Below, piece after piece: positions 36,801 to 44,576 of a stretch of DNA of 64,000 nucleotides (positions are counted from its first letter, which is position 1; every line of letters starts with the position of its first letter). This DNA is from Brotaphodocola faecis. GTDB lineage: Bacteria > Bacillota > Clostridia > Lachnospirales > Lachnospiraceae. A program made the position numbers and the translations under genes. The stretch is taken from contig NZ_JBBMFJ010000022.1 in assembly GCF_040096075.1 (NCBI RefSeq), positions 1 to 64,000 on the forward strand, given 5' to 3'. A model generated the notes under the pieces. That model made no database searches, had not been told where the DNA came from, and saw only the letters and a program-made list of their open reading frames with translations.

Positions 36801-37833
36801 AAAGAAGGGCTATGTGGTAAAATTCCTGGGCGACAACTTCATGAACGAGGAGCCCTACACCAGCGAGCTGGAGCAGATGGGCATCGAGGTTTTATACGGA
36901 CCGGAGTATCAGGTCAAGATCTGGGACTGGCTGCGTGACCATGGCGATGACATTGCGGTGGCTTACTTAAACCGCCCGCACATTGCGTCCAAATACATTG
37001 ATTACATTTTAGATAATACCGATATCAAGGTGATTTACTACGGACACGACCTGCACTGGCTGCGGGAGAGCCGTGAGTACCAGATTACCAAAGATCCGAA
37101 GATCCGTGAGGATGCGGAATACTGGAAATCCATCGAGTTTACGCTGATGAGCAAGGCGGCGGTATCTTACTATCCGTCTTACATTGAGCGCGACGCAATC
37201 CATGAGATCGATCCGACCATCAATGTGAAAGACATTACGGCTTATGTGTTCGATGAGTTCAAGTCTGATATTCAGGAAGACTTTGCGAAGCGCAACGGAC
37301 TGCTGTTTGTCGGAGGCTTCGCGCATCCGCCGAATGCAGACGCGGTGCTCTGGTTCGCGAAGGATATTTATCCGCGCATCCGTCAGCAGATGGAGGCAGC
37401 AGGCCAGATTTCGCCGGAATTTATTGTGGTTGGTTCCAAGGTAACGGACGAGATCAAGGCGCTGCAGCAGCCGGGCAATGGCATCATCATCAAAGGCTTC
37501 GTGTCTGAGGAAGAACTGAGTGAGCTTTATGCTACCTGCCGGGTGGTTGTGGTTCCGCTGCGTTATGGCGCAGGCGTAAAGGGCAAGGTGGTAGAAGCAA
37601 TTTATAACGGTGCTCCGATCGTCACTACCTCCATCGGCGCGGAGGGAATCCCGCAGGTAGAGGATGTGCTTTTAGTAGAAGACGAGCCGGAGGCATTTGC
37701 CGAGACGGTGACCAGACTCTACCAAAGTCCGGAGGGCTGCAAGGCACTCTGCGAGAAGACACAGAGCTACATCCGCACCCACTTCAGCATGGATGCGGCA
37801 TGGAAGGTCATCGAGGACGATTTTAAGAGATAA
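33865..37833 (+). CDS. Giant multidomain glycosyltransferase (methyltransferase-like + GT2 + GT4)
   Basis: A 1322-residue cytoplasmic protein with at least three enzymatic modules. Residues about 40-190 resemble a SAM methyltransferase (VLQVGADYGALTGLL). Residues about 200-530 are not recognised. A coiled coil follows (about 535-615, ARARERIEQMKIHSREKDV). A GT2 domain starts near 682 (VSIIIPVYNQIHYT, then NNDTQV). A GT4-like domain starts near 949 (ILVVDHYVPTYDKDAG) and contains FVGGFAHPPNADAV and the late Glu-rich motif VVPLRYGAGVKGKVVEA. It probably assembles and perhaps caps or methylates several residues of the glycan. Such cap-and-length proteins exist in ABC-exported O-antigens (WbdD), which is an analogy only. 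Confidence 0.82.
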   Translation: MNMRKIDDEIQALLSEHRGDIRSILKDNHRLDLLYALSSQRELLLEWYDFEPEAEVLQVGADYGALTGLLRSSVSAVTVLDDTESALETVRQRYPGAANIHYHKDSLTGYAAEACAEGKKYDYVIFAGTLTAPYEDHIHAAKALLKPEGILIVASANALGMKYFAGTVEEENALTKRQLMELLCGDKENQSMAEEHGALKFYYPMPDYKTPVSIYSDAYLPKKGDLTRVTPAYDYPPYHMMEQGEKFDTVCEAGLFDLYANSYLVFWSADPKQLQKDDERIFIKYNKTRREEFQIKTCICERNKERYVEKAALSLDGSAHIDSFKEKYEKLTKQHRTLKVAEPKFAEHRNSVYFPYLVGQTCAEKLGEQLEGGQLPLDVLQIVMNQIYDISPECRSAFVRTEEFDEVFGADLPEEEQDLLLSDTACEVSNIDALFENMLMTREGIYCLDYEWVFLFPVPEHFVKYRILYYFYEQYSSVLKQLTLDQILGYFGITPEMAEVYRKMEVNFQNYVHGENQELYLGNYMVYSRTVRDIRQTESDLARARERIEQMKIHSREKDVTIRKITEVQRLTNNHVTNLEAIIHNHEHEIGEMAKTLNYLNKHEAILFKIRRKLGDKFNQKYPKGSMERKKLHYKKEYMLHPLRSMKLYSTPEGRNLRDGDFNIGEIYREHGRLKFEQVENPTVSIIIPVYNQIHYTYACLLSILEHTKDVSYEVIIADDVSTDATEHLSEYAEGLVICRNSTNQGFLRNCNNAARHARGKYVMFLNNDTQVTENWLSSLVQLIESDPTIGMVGSKLVYPDGRLQEAGGIIWSDGSGWNYGRLDNPDKPEYNYVKDVDYISGAAILLSNELWNQIGGFDTRFAPAYCEDSDLAFEVRKAGYRVVYQPKSKVIHFEGVSNGTDVQGTGLKRYQIANSKKLKEKWADEFAKQCENDGNPDPFRARERSMGKPIILVVDHYVPTYDKDAGSKTTYQYLKMFLKKGYVVKFLGDNFMNEEPYTSELEQMGIEVLYGPEYQVKIWDWLRDHGDDIAVAYLNRPHIASKYIDYILDNTDIKVIYYGHDLHWLRESREYQITKDPKIREDAEYWKSIEFTLMSKAAVSYYPSYIERDAIHEIDPTINVKDITAYVFDEFKSDIQEDFAKRNGLLFVGGFAHPPNADAVLWFAKDIYPRIRQQMEAAGQISPEFIVVGSKVTDEIKALQQPGNGIIIKGFVSEEELSELYATCRVVVVPLRYGAGVKGKVVEAIYNGAPIVTTSIGAEGIPQVEDVLLVEDEPEAFAETVTRLYQSPEGCKALCEKTQSYIRTHFSMDAAWKVIEDDFKR

Positions 37834-37849
37834 TTAAGGAGAATATACA

Positions 37850-38575
37850 ATGCAGGCAATTTTACTGGCCGGCGGTCTGGGAACCCGGCTTCGGAGCGTG
37901 GTAAGTGACCGCCCGAAGCCTATGGCCCTGATTGGCGAGAAGCCTTTTATGGAATATGTGGTGCACGAGCTTTCACGGCACGGCATCACGGATATTATCT
38001 TTGCCGTGGGCTACAAGGGTTCCATGGTGGAGGAGTATTTTGGGGACGGCAGCGGCTTTACCGCGCCGGACGGGACTCCCATCACGGTTCATTACGCTTA
38101 CGAGGAAGAACTTCTCGGTACAGCCGGAGCCATCAAAAATGCCGGCAGATTTGTTACGGAGGACAGTTTTTTTGTCCTGAACGCGGATACGTTTTATCAG
38201 ATCGACTACAGCCGCCTGGTGATCATGCAGCAGCAGTCGGATCTGGATATGGCACTGGTGCTCCGGAAAGTGCCGGATATTTCCCGGTACGGGGCAGCCG
38301 TGTTAACGAACGGACGCCTCACCGGCTTTAACGAAAAGAGCGCGGAGGCGAAGCCGGGAACCATCAACGGCGGCGTGTATCTGATGAAGCGCGCCCTGCT
38401 GGATGAGATTCCGGCAGGAAAGGTTTCTTTGGAAAACGAGATGATCCCGAAGTGGCTTTCTGAGGGCCGCGCATTGGGCGGCTTCGTGAATGACGGCTAC
38501 TTTATCGACATCGGCATTCCGGAGGCCTATTATCAGTTTATTGAGGATGTAGAGAAAGGAGTAGTGGTATGGTAA
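37850..38575 (+). CDS. hddC: D-glycero-D-manno-heptose 1-phosphate guanylyltransferase-like
   Basis: A 241-residue sugar nucleotidyltransferase with ILLAGGLGTRLRSVVSDRPKPM at the N-terminus (signature split by the metal and phosphate residues) and LNADTFYQID as the metal site. Together with hddA, gmhB and gmhA immediately downstream it would activate heptose-1-phosphate with GTP. The ribosome site is AAGGAG. The stop overlaps hddA by seven bases. GTP rather than another nucleotide is inferred from the gene set. Confidence 0.82.
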   Translation: MQAILLAGGLGTRLRSVVSDRPKPMALIGEKPFMEYVVHELSRHGITDIIFAVGYKGSMVEEYFGDGSGFTAPDGTPITVHYAYEEELLGTAGAIKNAGRFVTEDSFFVLNADTFYQIDYSRLVIMQQQSDLDMALVLRKVPDISRYGAAVLTNGRLTGFNEKSAEAKPGTINGGVYLMKRALLDEIPAGKVSLENEMIPKWLSEGRALGGFVNDGYFIDIGIPEAYYQFIEDVEKGVVVW

Positions 38576-39639
38576 TCAGGGGACGGGCACCGCTTCGCGT
38601 CAGCTTCGGCGGCGGCGGTACGGATGTGGCACCATTCTGCGTAGAGCAGGGCGGAGCCATCATCGGCAGCACCATCAACAAATATGCGTACTGTTCCATC
38701 GTTCCGAGAGAGGATGACCAGATTATCGTACACTCTCTGGATTTTGATATGACAGTCAAATACAACGCGAAGGAGAACTTCGTCTACGACGGGCGGCTGG
38801 ACCTGGTCACCGCGGCCTTAAAGGCCATGGACATCAACCAGGGCTGTGAGGTGTACTTGCAGTGTGACGCTCCGGCCGGTTCCGGTCTGGGAACCTCTTC
38901 CACCGTTATGGTTTCCCTGTTAACGGCCATGGCCCGCTGGAAGGGCGTGGAGATGGACGCTTACCGCCTGGCTGACCTGGCTTACCAGGTAGAGCGTGAG
39001 GATTTAAAGATCGACGGCGGTTATCAGGACCAGTATGCGGCAACTTTTGGCGGCATCAACTTTATCGAGTTCCACGGCCGCAACAATGTGGTGGTAAACC
39101 CGCTGCGCATTAAGAAGGATATTCTGCATGAGTTACAGTATAACCTGCTCTTATGCTATACCGGCAACATCCATGTGTCCGCGAATATCATCAAGGACCA
39201 GGTGAAAAACTACGAGAAGAAAGATGCCTTTGATGCTATGTGCGAGGTGAAGGCCCTGGCTTATGCCATGAAGGATGAGCTGTTAAAGGGCAATCTGCAC
39301 AGCTTTGGTAAGCTTCTGGACTATGGCTGGCAGAGCAAGAAGCGCATGAGCAGCAAGATCACCAACCCGCAGATTGACGAGCTTTACGATGAGGCCATCA
39401 AGGCCGGAGCCCTGGGCGGCAAGCTTCTGGGCGCTGGCGGCGGCGGTTATCTTCTCATGTACTGCCCGTACAATGTAAAACATAAAGTGGCAGCCCGCAT
39501 GGAGCAGATGGGCGGTCAGCTGGCCGACTGGAATTTTGAACTGCGCGGCGCCCAGTCCTGGATCGCGGATGAGAACCGCTGGGGCTACCATGAGGTGAAG
39601 GTGCATCTGCCGAACGGGGACTACGAGTTCAGGCTGTAG
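38569..39639 (+). CDS. hddA: D-glycero-alpha-D-manno-heptose 7-phosphate kinase
   Basis: A 356-residue GHMP kinase. It starts IRGRAPLRVSFGGGGTD and carries the ATP loop GSGLGTSSTVMVSLL near residue 105 and the C-terminal GGKLLGAGGGGYLLMY. It phosphorylates heptose-7-phosphate at C1. The start overlaps hddC (ATGGTAA), which implies coupling. Its stop codon abuts a palindromic insertion. Confidence 0.87.
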   Translation: MVIRGRAPLRVSFGGGGTDVAPFCVEQGGAIIGSTINKYAYCSIVPREDDQIIVHSLDFDMTVKYNAKENFVYDGRLDLVTAALKAMDINQGCEVYLQCDAPAGSGLGTSSTVMVSLLTAMARWKGVEMDAYRLADLAYQVEREDLKIDGGYQDQYAATFGGINFIEFHGRNNVVVNPLRIKKDILHELQYNLLLCYTGNIHVSANIIKDQVKNYEKKDAFDAMCEVKALAYAMKDELLKGNLHSFGKLLDYGWQSKKRMSSKITNPQIDELYDEAIKAGALGGKLLGAGGGGYLLMYCPYNVKHKVAARMEQMGGQLADWNFELRGAQSWIADENRWGYHEVKVHLPNGDYEFRL

Positions 39640-39646
39640 AGCAAAG

Positions 39647-39673
39647 GTAACTGTGAGGGTACTGAACAGTTAC
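39647..39673. mobile_element. 27-bp palindromic insertion, copy E
   Basis: Identical 27-base unit; the flanking direct repeat is GAGCAAAG (39639-39646 and 39674-39681). The left repeat begins at the last base of the TAG stop of hddA. It separates hddA from gmhB inside the heptose gene set. Confidence 0.87.
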
Positions 39674-39756
39674 GAGCAAAGAAAATGAAAAGTGGGGCGC
39701 TGCGATATGGAATCTTGCCGGATACAGTCTGCAGCAGTCCATAATAAGGATATACC

Positions 39757-40338
39757 ATGGAAAAAGTAATATTTCTGGATCGGGACGGTACGCTGAACGT
39801 TGAGGTCAACTACCTGCACCGGAAAGAAGATCTGGTGCTGCTTCCGGGAGTGCCGGAGGCATTAAAAGCATTTAAGGACCAGGGCTACAAGCTGGTGGTG
39901 ATCACCAACCAGGCGGGGGTGGCCCGGGGCTATTACACGGAGGACGATGTCAGGGAACTGCACCGCTATATGAATGAGCTTCTGGCGGAGCAGGGAGCGG
40001 AGATTGACGGATTTTATTACTGCCCGCACCATCCGGAGCATGGCATTGGAAAGTACAAGATCCAGTGCCACTGCCGCAAGCCGGAGACTGGCATGTTTGA
40101 GATGGCGGAACAGGATTTTGACGTGGACAAGGCTTCTTCCTGGATGATCGGTGATAAGCTGATCGACATTGAGGCCGGACGCAATTACGGAGTCCGCACC
40201 GTGCTGGTGGGAACCGGCTACGGCGCCGGAGTCCACGAAGAACAGAAAAAGAAGGGAGACTTCCCTTACGATCTGTACGCAAATGATTTACTGGAGGCAT
40301 ACAATGAGATTAACAGAAAAACAGCAGGAAATCTATGA
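39757..40338 (+). CDS. gmhB: D-glycero-D-manno-heptose 1,7-bisphosphate 7-phosphatase
   Basis: A 193-residue HAD-superfamily phosphatase with FLDRDGTLN (nucleophile Asp near residue 7), ITNQAGVARG, the zinc loop CPHHPEHG...CHCRKPE, and MIGDKLIDIEAG. It removes the 7-phosphate from heptose 1,7-bisphosphate. The 117-base gap from hddA holds a palindromic insertion. It overlaps gmhA by 35 bases. Confidence 0.9.
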   Translation: MEKVIFLDRDGTLNVEVNYLHRKEDLVLLPGVPEALKAFKDQGYKLVVITNQAGVARGYYTEDDVRELHRYMNELLAEQGAEIDGFYYCPHHPEHGIGKYKIQCHCRKPETGMFEMAEQDFDVDKASSWMIGDKLIDIEAGRNYGVRTVLVGTGYGAGVHEEQKKKGDFPYDLYANDLLEAYNEINRKTAGNL

Positions 40339-40957
40339 GGAGCTGTTTGTACGCTATCCGGTTCTGGAGAAGAACCGGGAGGCTATTTTAAAGGCTTATG
40401 AGGTGCTGGAGACTTGTTACCGCACAGGCGGAAAGCTTCTGGTGGCTGGAAACGGCGGAAGCTGCGCGGACGCGGAGCACATTGTCGGGGAACTGATGAA
40501 GGGTTTTAAAAAGCGCCGCCCGTTAGACGAGACACTGCAGTGCTGTCTGGCTATGGAGGATACAAAGCACGGAGCAGAGCTGGCGCGCAGCCTTCAGGGC
40601 AGCTTAAGAGCCATTGCCCTGGACGGACATCCGGGCCTTTCCACGGCTTTTGCCAATGATGTGGACGCGGACATGATCTTTGCCCAGCAGGTCTGTGGGT
40701 ATGGGGACAAAGAGGATGTATTCCTGGGGATATCGACCTCCGGAAACTCGAAAAATGTGGATTATGCGGTGACCGTCGCGAAAGCGAAAGGCTTAAGCGT
40801 CATTGGTCTGACCGGAAAGGATGGCGGTCTGCTTGGAAAGCGGGCAGATGTGGCCATCATCGTCCCGGAGACGGAGACCTTTAAGATTCAGGAACTGCAT
40901 CTTCCGATTTATCATGCGCTGTGCCTGATGTTAGAAGAGGCATTCTTCGAAGAATAG
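40304..40957 (+). CDS. gmhA: Sedoheptulose-7-phosphate isomerase
   Basis: A 217-residue SIS-domain isomerase that converts sedoheptulose-7-phosphate to D-glycero-D-manno-heptose-7-phosphate, the first step of the heptose pathway. Motifs: VAGNGGSCADAEHIVGEL near residue 46 and GISTSGNSKNV near 135. The start at 40304 follows CTGGAGG and lies within gmhB; a longer frame upstream is not supported. Confidence 0.9.
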   Translation: MRLTEKQQEIYEELFVRYPVLEKNREAILKAYEVLETCYRTGGKLLVAGNGGSCADAEHIVGELMKGFKKRRPLDETLQCCLAMEDTKHGAELARSLQGSLRAIALDGHPGLSTAFANDVDADMIFAQQVCGYGDKEDVFLGISTSGNSKNVDYAVTVAKAKGLSVIGLTGKDGGLLGKRADVAIIVPETETFKIQELHLPIYHALCLMLEEAFFEE

Positions 40958-41030
40958 GAAAGGTGCTGACCCTGCAGACGGCAGGGAGCATAAGCAAAAC
41001 ACGAATGAAACAGGAAGGAGACAAGCGGCC

Positions 41031-41816
41031 ATGACCAGTCATACTTTTGCGATCTGTGCCTATAAGGATTCGCCCTATCTGGATGCCTGCATCCATTCCC
41101 TGAAACGGCAGTCTGTGAAGTCAAAGATTATTCTCTGCACCTCCACACCAAGTCCGTTTCTGGAAGCTATGGCAAAAATCCATGATATTCCACTGTATGT
41201 GCGGGATGGAAAGAGCGACATTCAGGATGACTGGAACTTCGCTTACGGAAAGGCGGACACCCGTCTGGTGACCATTGCCCATCAGGATGACTGTTACCAC
41301 CGGGATTACGCGGCCGAGGTACAGCGGTGCTGGGAACGATACCCGGACACCACGGTGTTCACTACAGACTGCGCAATCTTAAAAGGGGAAACGCTGCAGA
41401 GACCGGGGCTGATCCAGTTTATCAAGATGATCCTGCGTCTGCCGCTTCGCCTGCATGGACTGGCAGACCGGACCTTTGTGAAAAAGGCGGCTCTGGTGTT
41501 TGGCAACCCCATCATCTGTCCTTCCTGTACCTATGATAAAGAGGCCCTTGGCGCGCCGCTGTTTGACTCGCCCTACAAATTCGCGCTGGACTGGGACACC
41601 ATGTGGAAGCTGGCGAACCGTCCGGGACGGTTTATCTGTGTGGAGCGTCCGCTGATCCGCTACCGGATCCACGACGGGGCCACCACAAAGGCCTGCATCG
41701 AAAATCACCAGCGCGTGGAAGATGAGACAGCCATGTATGGGAAAATCTGGCCGAAGCCGGTGGTGAAAGTGCTGATGCATTTTTACCGCAAGGCATATTC
41801 GGCTTATGAGAAATAA
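41031..41816 (+). CDS. GT2-like glycosyltransferase
   Basis: A 261-residue protein with a short GT2 fold: FAICAYKDSPYLDACIHSL at the N-terminus, TIAHQDDCYHRDY as the likely metal site near residue 84, and IRYRIHDGATT near residue 215. The ATG at 41031 follows AAGGAG. It may add heptose given its position right after the heptose genes, but that is an inference. A palindromic insertion sits across its stop codon. Confidence 0.75.
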   Translation: MTSHTFAICAYKDSPYLDACIHSLKRQSVKSKIILCTSTPSPFLEAMAKIHDIPLYVRDGKSDIQDDWNFAYGKADTRLVTIAHQDDCYHRDYAAEVQRCWERYPDTTVFTTDCAILKGETLQRPGLIQFIKMILRLPLRLHGLADRTFVKKAALVFGNPIICPSCTYDKEALGAPLFDSPYKFALDWDTMWKLANRPGRFICVERPLIRYRIHDGATTKACIENHQRVEDETAMYGKIWPKPVVKVLMHFYRKAYSAYEK

Positions 41817-41817
41817 T

Positions 41818-41844
41818 GTAACTGTGAGGGTACTGAACAGTTAC
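41818..41844. mobile_element. 27-bp palindromic insertion, copy F
   Basis: Identical 27-base unit; the flanking direct repeat is GAAATAAT (41810-41817 and 41845-41852). The repeat includes the TAA stop of the preceding gene, so both copies of the repeat carry it. Confidence 0.87.
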
Positions 41845-41865
41845 GAAATAATTTGGAGTATAATT

Positions 41866-43743
41866 ATGGAAAAGATGGAATTTAGCGGAAAGCAGAAGGC
41901 GGAGGCCATGCAGTATCAGTGGACAAAGCGCGCGGACGTCTGGAAGACGGAAGCCCTGGCCCTGATCCTGCTGACTGCGTTCGCGTTTGTGATCAACCGC
42001 CATATGGAGATCAAGGGCCTTTACATGGATGATCTCTACCAGTGGTTCTGTTTTAACGATAACCCGTTTTTCGCGGCGGTGTTTACCAGCGGCGGAACCC
42101 GTTTCCGTGCCCTCTACAATCTGGTGGCATGGACAGAAATGAAACTATTCGGCACCCATGTAAACTGGTATGTGCCCTTTAACATTGTGCTGAACTCCTG
42201 TCTTGCGTACAACCTGTACCGCATGGCAAAACGGTTCAGCCATTCTGCGTATGTGGGGATTTTGTGCGCGGTCATGTTTTTAATGTCCCGCATGTCCTAT
42301 TACCAGATCGGTCAGGCCCTGGGCCTGATGGAGACCATGGCCATGTGGATGGCGCTGGGGATTCTCTATTTCCTGTTAGAGTATCTGGGAGAAACGGATG
42401 AGACGGCTGCGAACCGGGAGTTTTATCTGGCGGCAGTGCTTTATTTCTGTGTCTGCCTGGTGCATGAGCGTTACATGGTGCTGCTTCCGCTGTTTTATTT
42501 TTCCCTGCTCTTTAAAATGTCAAAGAGCTGGAAGCTGTGGGCGGCTCCGACGGTGGGATTTGCCCTGATCCAGCTTCTGCGGTTCATTTTTATCGGAACC
42601 ATCTCCCCGCCGGGAACCGGTGGAACGGATGTGGCAGATACCTTGTCTGTAAATTCAGTGCTGCACTTTGTGTTAAGCCAGATTGCCTACATCTTCGGCA
42701 TTAACGCCGGGCCGGAGCATTTAAACGGACAGAACTTCCGGGAAGCGCCGCTGTGGGTGACCATTCTCATTGCCCTGGCAGACCTGATGATCGCGATGCT
42801 GGTGATTGCTTTTATTATCCGGGTGCTTCATAAAGGTAAGAAAATGGTGCCTTATTTACAGAAGGCATTCCTGTTTGTGGCATTTATCGGAGCCTGCATT
42901 GTCTGCTCCAGCGTGACCATCCGCGTGGAGATGCGCTGGGTCTATGTTTCCCTGGCGGCAGCGCTGTTATTCCTCTCCTGGATGTACGGCAGTCTCACTG
43001 AGCAGATGGCTAAGCGGGGCCGCTGGGTTCAGGCGCTTCCGTATTTAAGCCTGTTTACCCTGTACGTGCTGTTCATGCTTCCGGTGGAGCATTATTACCG
43101 GGGCCTGTTCCCGAACCTCTACTACTGGGCAGACCAGGAACACTATAACGCGCTGGCAGAGGAAACCTACGGACAGTACGGTGTGGGAATTTTTGGAAAG
43201 ACCATCTACATTGTAGGGGATAAATTTGAGATGGACGATTTCACTCAGGCCGAATTCTTCCGGGTATTTGACCGGCTGAACCGTGAGGACTGTGTGAAGG
43301 TGGTTCACATTAAGGATCTGCGGGACATTGGCCTTATCACCGATGACATGCTGGTGATCCAGGAGGACCCGGAGAATAACCGCTTCCAGGATATCACTCA
43401 TGCGGCATCCATGTTTAAATGCCGTCCGATCTACGGCTTCTACGATGATGGCTGGTTAGATGAGCGCGCGTCTGTTCAGGTGATGGCCGGAAGCACCGGA
43501 GAAATCCATTTAAGCTTTCACTATCCGAGGGATCTCACGGACGACCAGTGGCTGACCGTGTATGTGGACGGCGAGCCGAAGGAATATATTAACTTTACAG
43601 AGCAGAATGAGGAATGCACGATTCAGGTGGATCCGTATCAGCCGGTGACCCTGCGGTTTGAGAGCAATTTCTATGTGCCGAACGCGCTGGAGAAGCGTGG
43701 CGTGACACGGCTGGCCGTGCTTCTGAAGATGACAGCGGACTGA
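41866..43743 (+). CDS. Large polytopic membrane protein, possible GT-C transferase
   Basis: A 625-residue protein with about ten hydrophobic helices in residues 25-430 and a soluble C-terminal region of about 195 residues. An acidic pair (YMDDLYQWF) follows the first helix, as in GT-C glycosyltransferases that use polyprenyl-phosphate sugars. A beta-rich segment (STGEIHLSFHYPRDLTDD) lies near the end. No family is recognised with certainty. Neighbouring GtrB-like enzymes could supply its donor. The ATG at 41866 follows TTGGAG; the palindromic insertion lies just upstream. Confidence 0.65.
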   Translation: MEKMEFSGKQKAEAMQYQWTKRADVWKTEALALILLTAFAFVINRHMEIKGLYMDDLYQWFCFNDNPFFAAVFTSGGTRFRALYNLVAWTEMKLFGTHVNWYVPFNIVLNSCLAYNLYRMAKRFSHSAYVGILCAVMFLMSRMSYYQIGQALGLMETMAMWMALGILYFLLEYLGETDETAANREFYLAAVLYFCVCLVHERYMVLLPLFYFSLLFKMSKSWKLWAAPTVGFALIQLLRFIFIGTISPPGTGGTDVADTLSVNSVLHFVLSQIAYIFGINAGPEHLNGQNFREAPLWVTILIALADLMIAMLVIAFIIRVLHKGKKMVPYLQKAFLFVAFIGACIVCSSVTIRVEMRWVYVSLAAALLFLSWMYGSLTEQMAKRGRWVQALPYLSLFTLYVLFMLPVEHYYRGLFPNLYYWADQEHYNALAEETYGQYGVGIFGKTIYIVGDKFEMDDFTQAEFFRVFDRLNREDCVKVVHIKDLRDIGLITDDMLVIQEDPENNRFQDITHAASMFKCRPIYGFYDDGWLDERASVQVMAGSTGEIHLSFHYPRDLTDDQWLTVYVDGEPKEYINFTEQNEECTIQVDPYQPVTLRFESNFYVPNALEKRGVTRLAVLLKMTAD

Positions 43744-43774
43744 AATGTAAATGATACCATACGGAGGAAAGAAG

Positions 43775-44551
43775 ATGAAGGTTGTAATTCTGGCAGGTGG
43801 TCTGGGAACCCGGATCAGTGAAGAGAGCCATTTAAAGCCGAAGCCAATGATTGAGATTGGCGGAAGACCGATCCTGTGGCACATCATGAAATATTATTCC
43901 GAATTTGGATTTCATGATTTTGTGATCTGCCTGGGCTATAAGCAGTATGTGGTAAAGGAGTTTTTTGCAGATTATTTCCTGCATACCTCCGATGTGACCT
44001 TTGACCTGGCCAACAACAAGATGGAGGTTCACAACAACTATGCGGAGCCGTGGAAGGTGACGCTGGTGGATACCGGATTAAACACTATGACCGGCGGCCG
44101 CGTAAAGCGCATCCAGCCGTATATTGGCGACGAGCCGTTCATGCTGACCTACGGCGACGGAGTCTGCAATGTAGACTTAAAGGGACTGCTGGAGTTCCAC
44201 AAGTCCCATGGAAAAACGGCTACCATCACGACCGTCAGCATCGACCAGCAGAAGGGCGTGCTGGACATTGGCCCGGACAATACCATCCGCTCCTTCCGCG
44301 AGAAGGCAGCGTCCGACGGTGCCATCATTAACGGCGGTTTTATGGTGCTGAATCCGGAAGTCTTTTCCTATTTGAAGGACGACACTACCGTGTTCGAGCA
44401 GGAGCCGATGACCCGTCTGGCTGCAGAGGGACAGCTGATGTCCTTCTACCACGATGGTTTCTGGCAGTGCATGGACACCCAGCGCGAGATGCAGCTCTTA
44501 GAGAAGCTGTGGCAGTCCGGAAATGCGCCCTGGAAGATCTGGAACGAATAG
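43775..44551 (+). CDS. rfbF: Glucose-1-phosphate cytidylyltransferase
   Basis: A 258-residue nucleotidyltransferase that makes CDP-glucose. It has VILAGGLGTRISEES and KPKPMIEIGGRPILWHIMK, the family hallmark, followed by TYGDGVCNVD. Length matches RfbF/DdhA. The ATG at 43775 follows ACGGAGG; eight residues upstream are not used. First of three consecutive CDP-deoxyhexose genes. Confidence 0.93.
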   Translation: MKVVILAGGLGTRISEESHLKPKPMIEIGGRPILWHIMKYYSEFGFHDFVICLGYKQYVVKEFFADYFLHTSDVTFDLANNKMEVHNNYAEPWKVTLVDTGLNTMTGGRVKRIQPYIGDEPFMLTYGDGVCNVDLKGLLEFHKSHGKTATITTVSIDQQKGVLDIGPDNTIRSFREKAASDGAIINGGFMVLNPEVFSYLKDDTTVFEQEPMTRLAAEGQLMSFYHDGFWQCMDTQREMQLLEKLWQSGNAPWKIWNE

Positions 44552-44576
44552 AGAGTGGCAGCAGGGAGAGAATACA

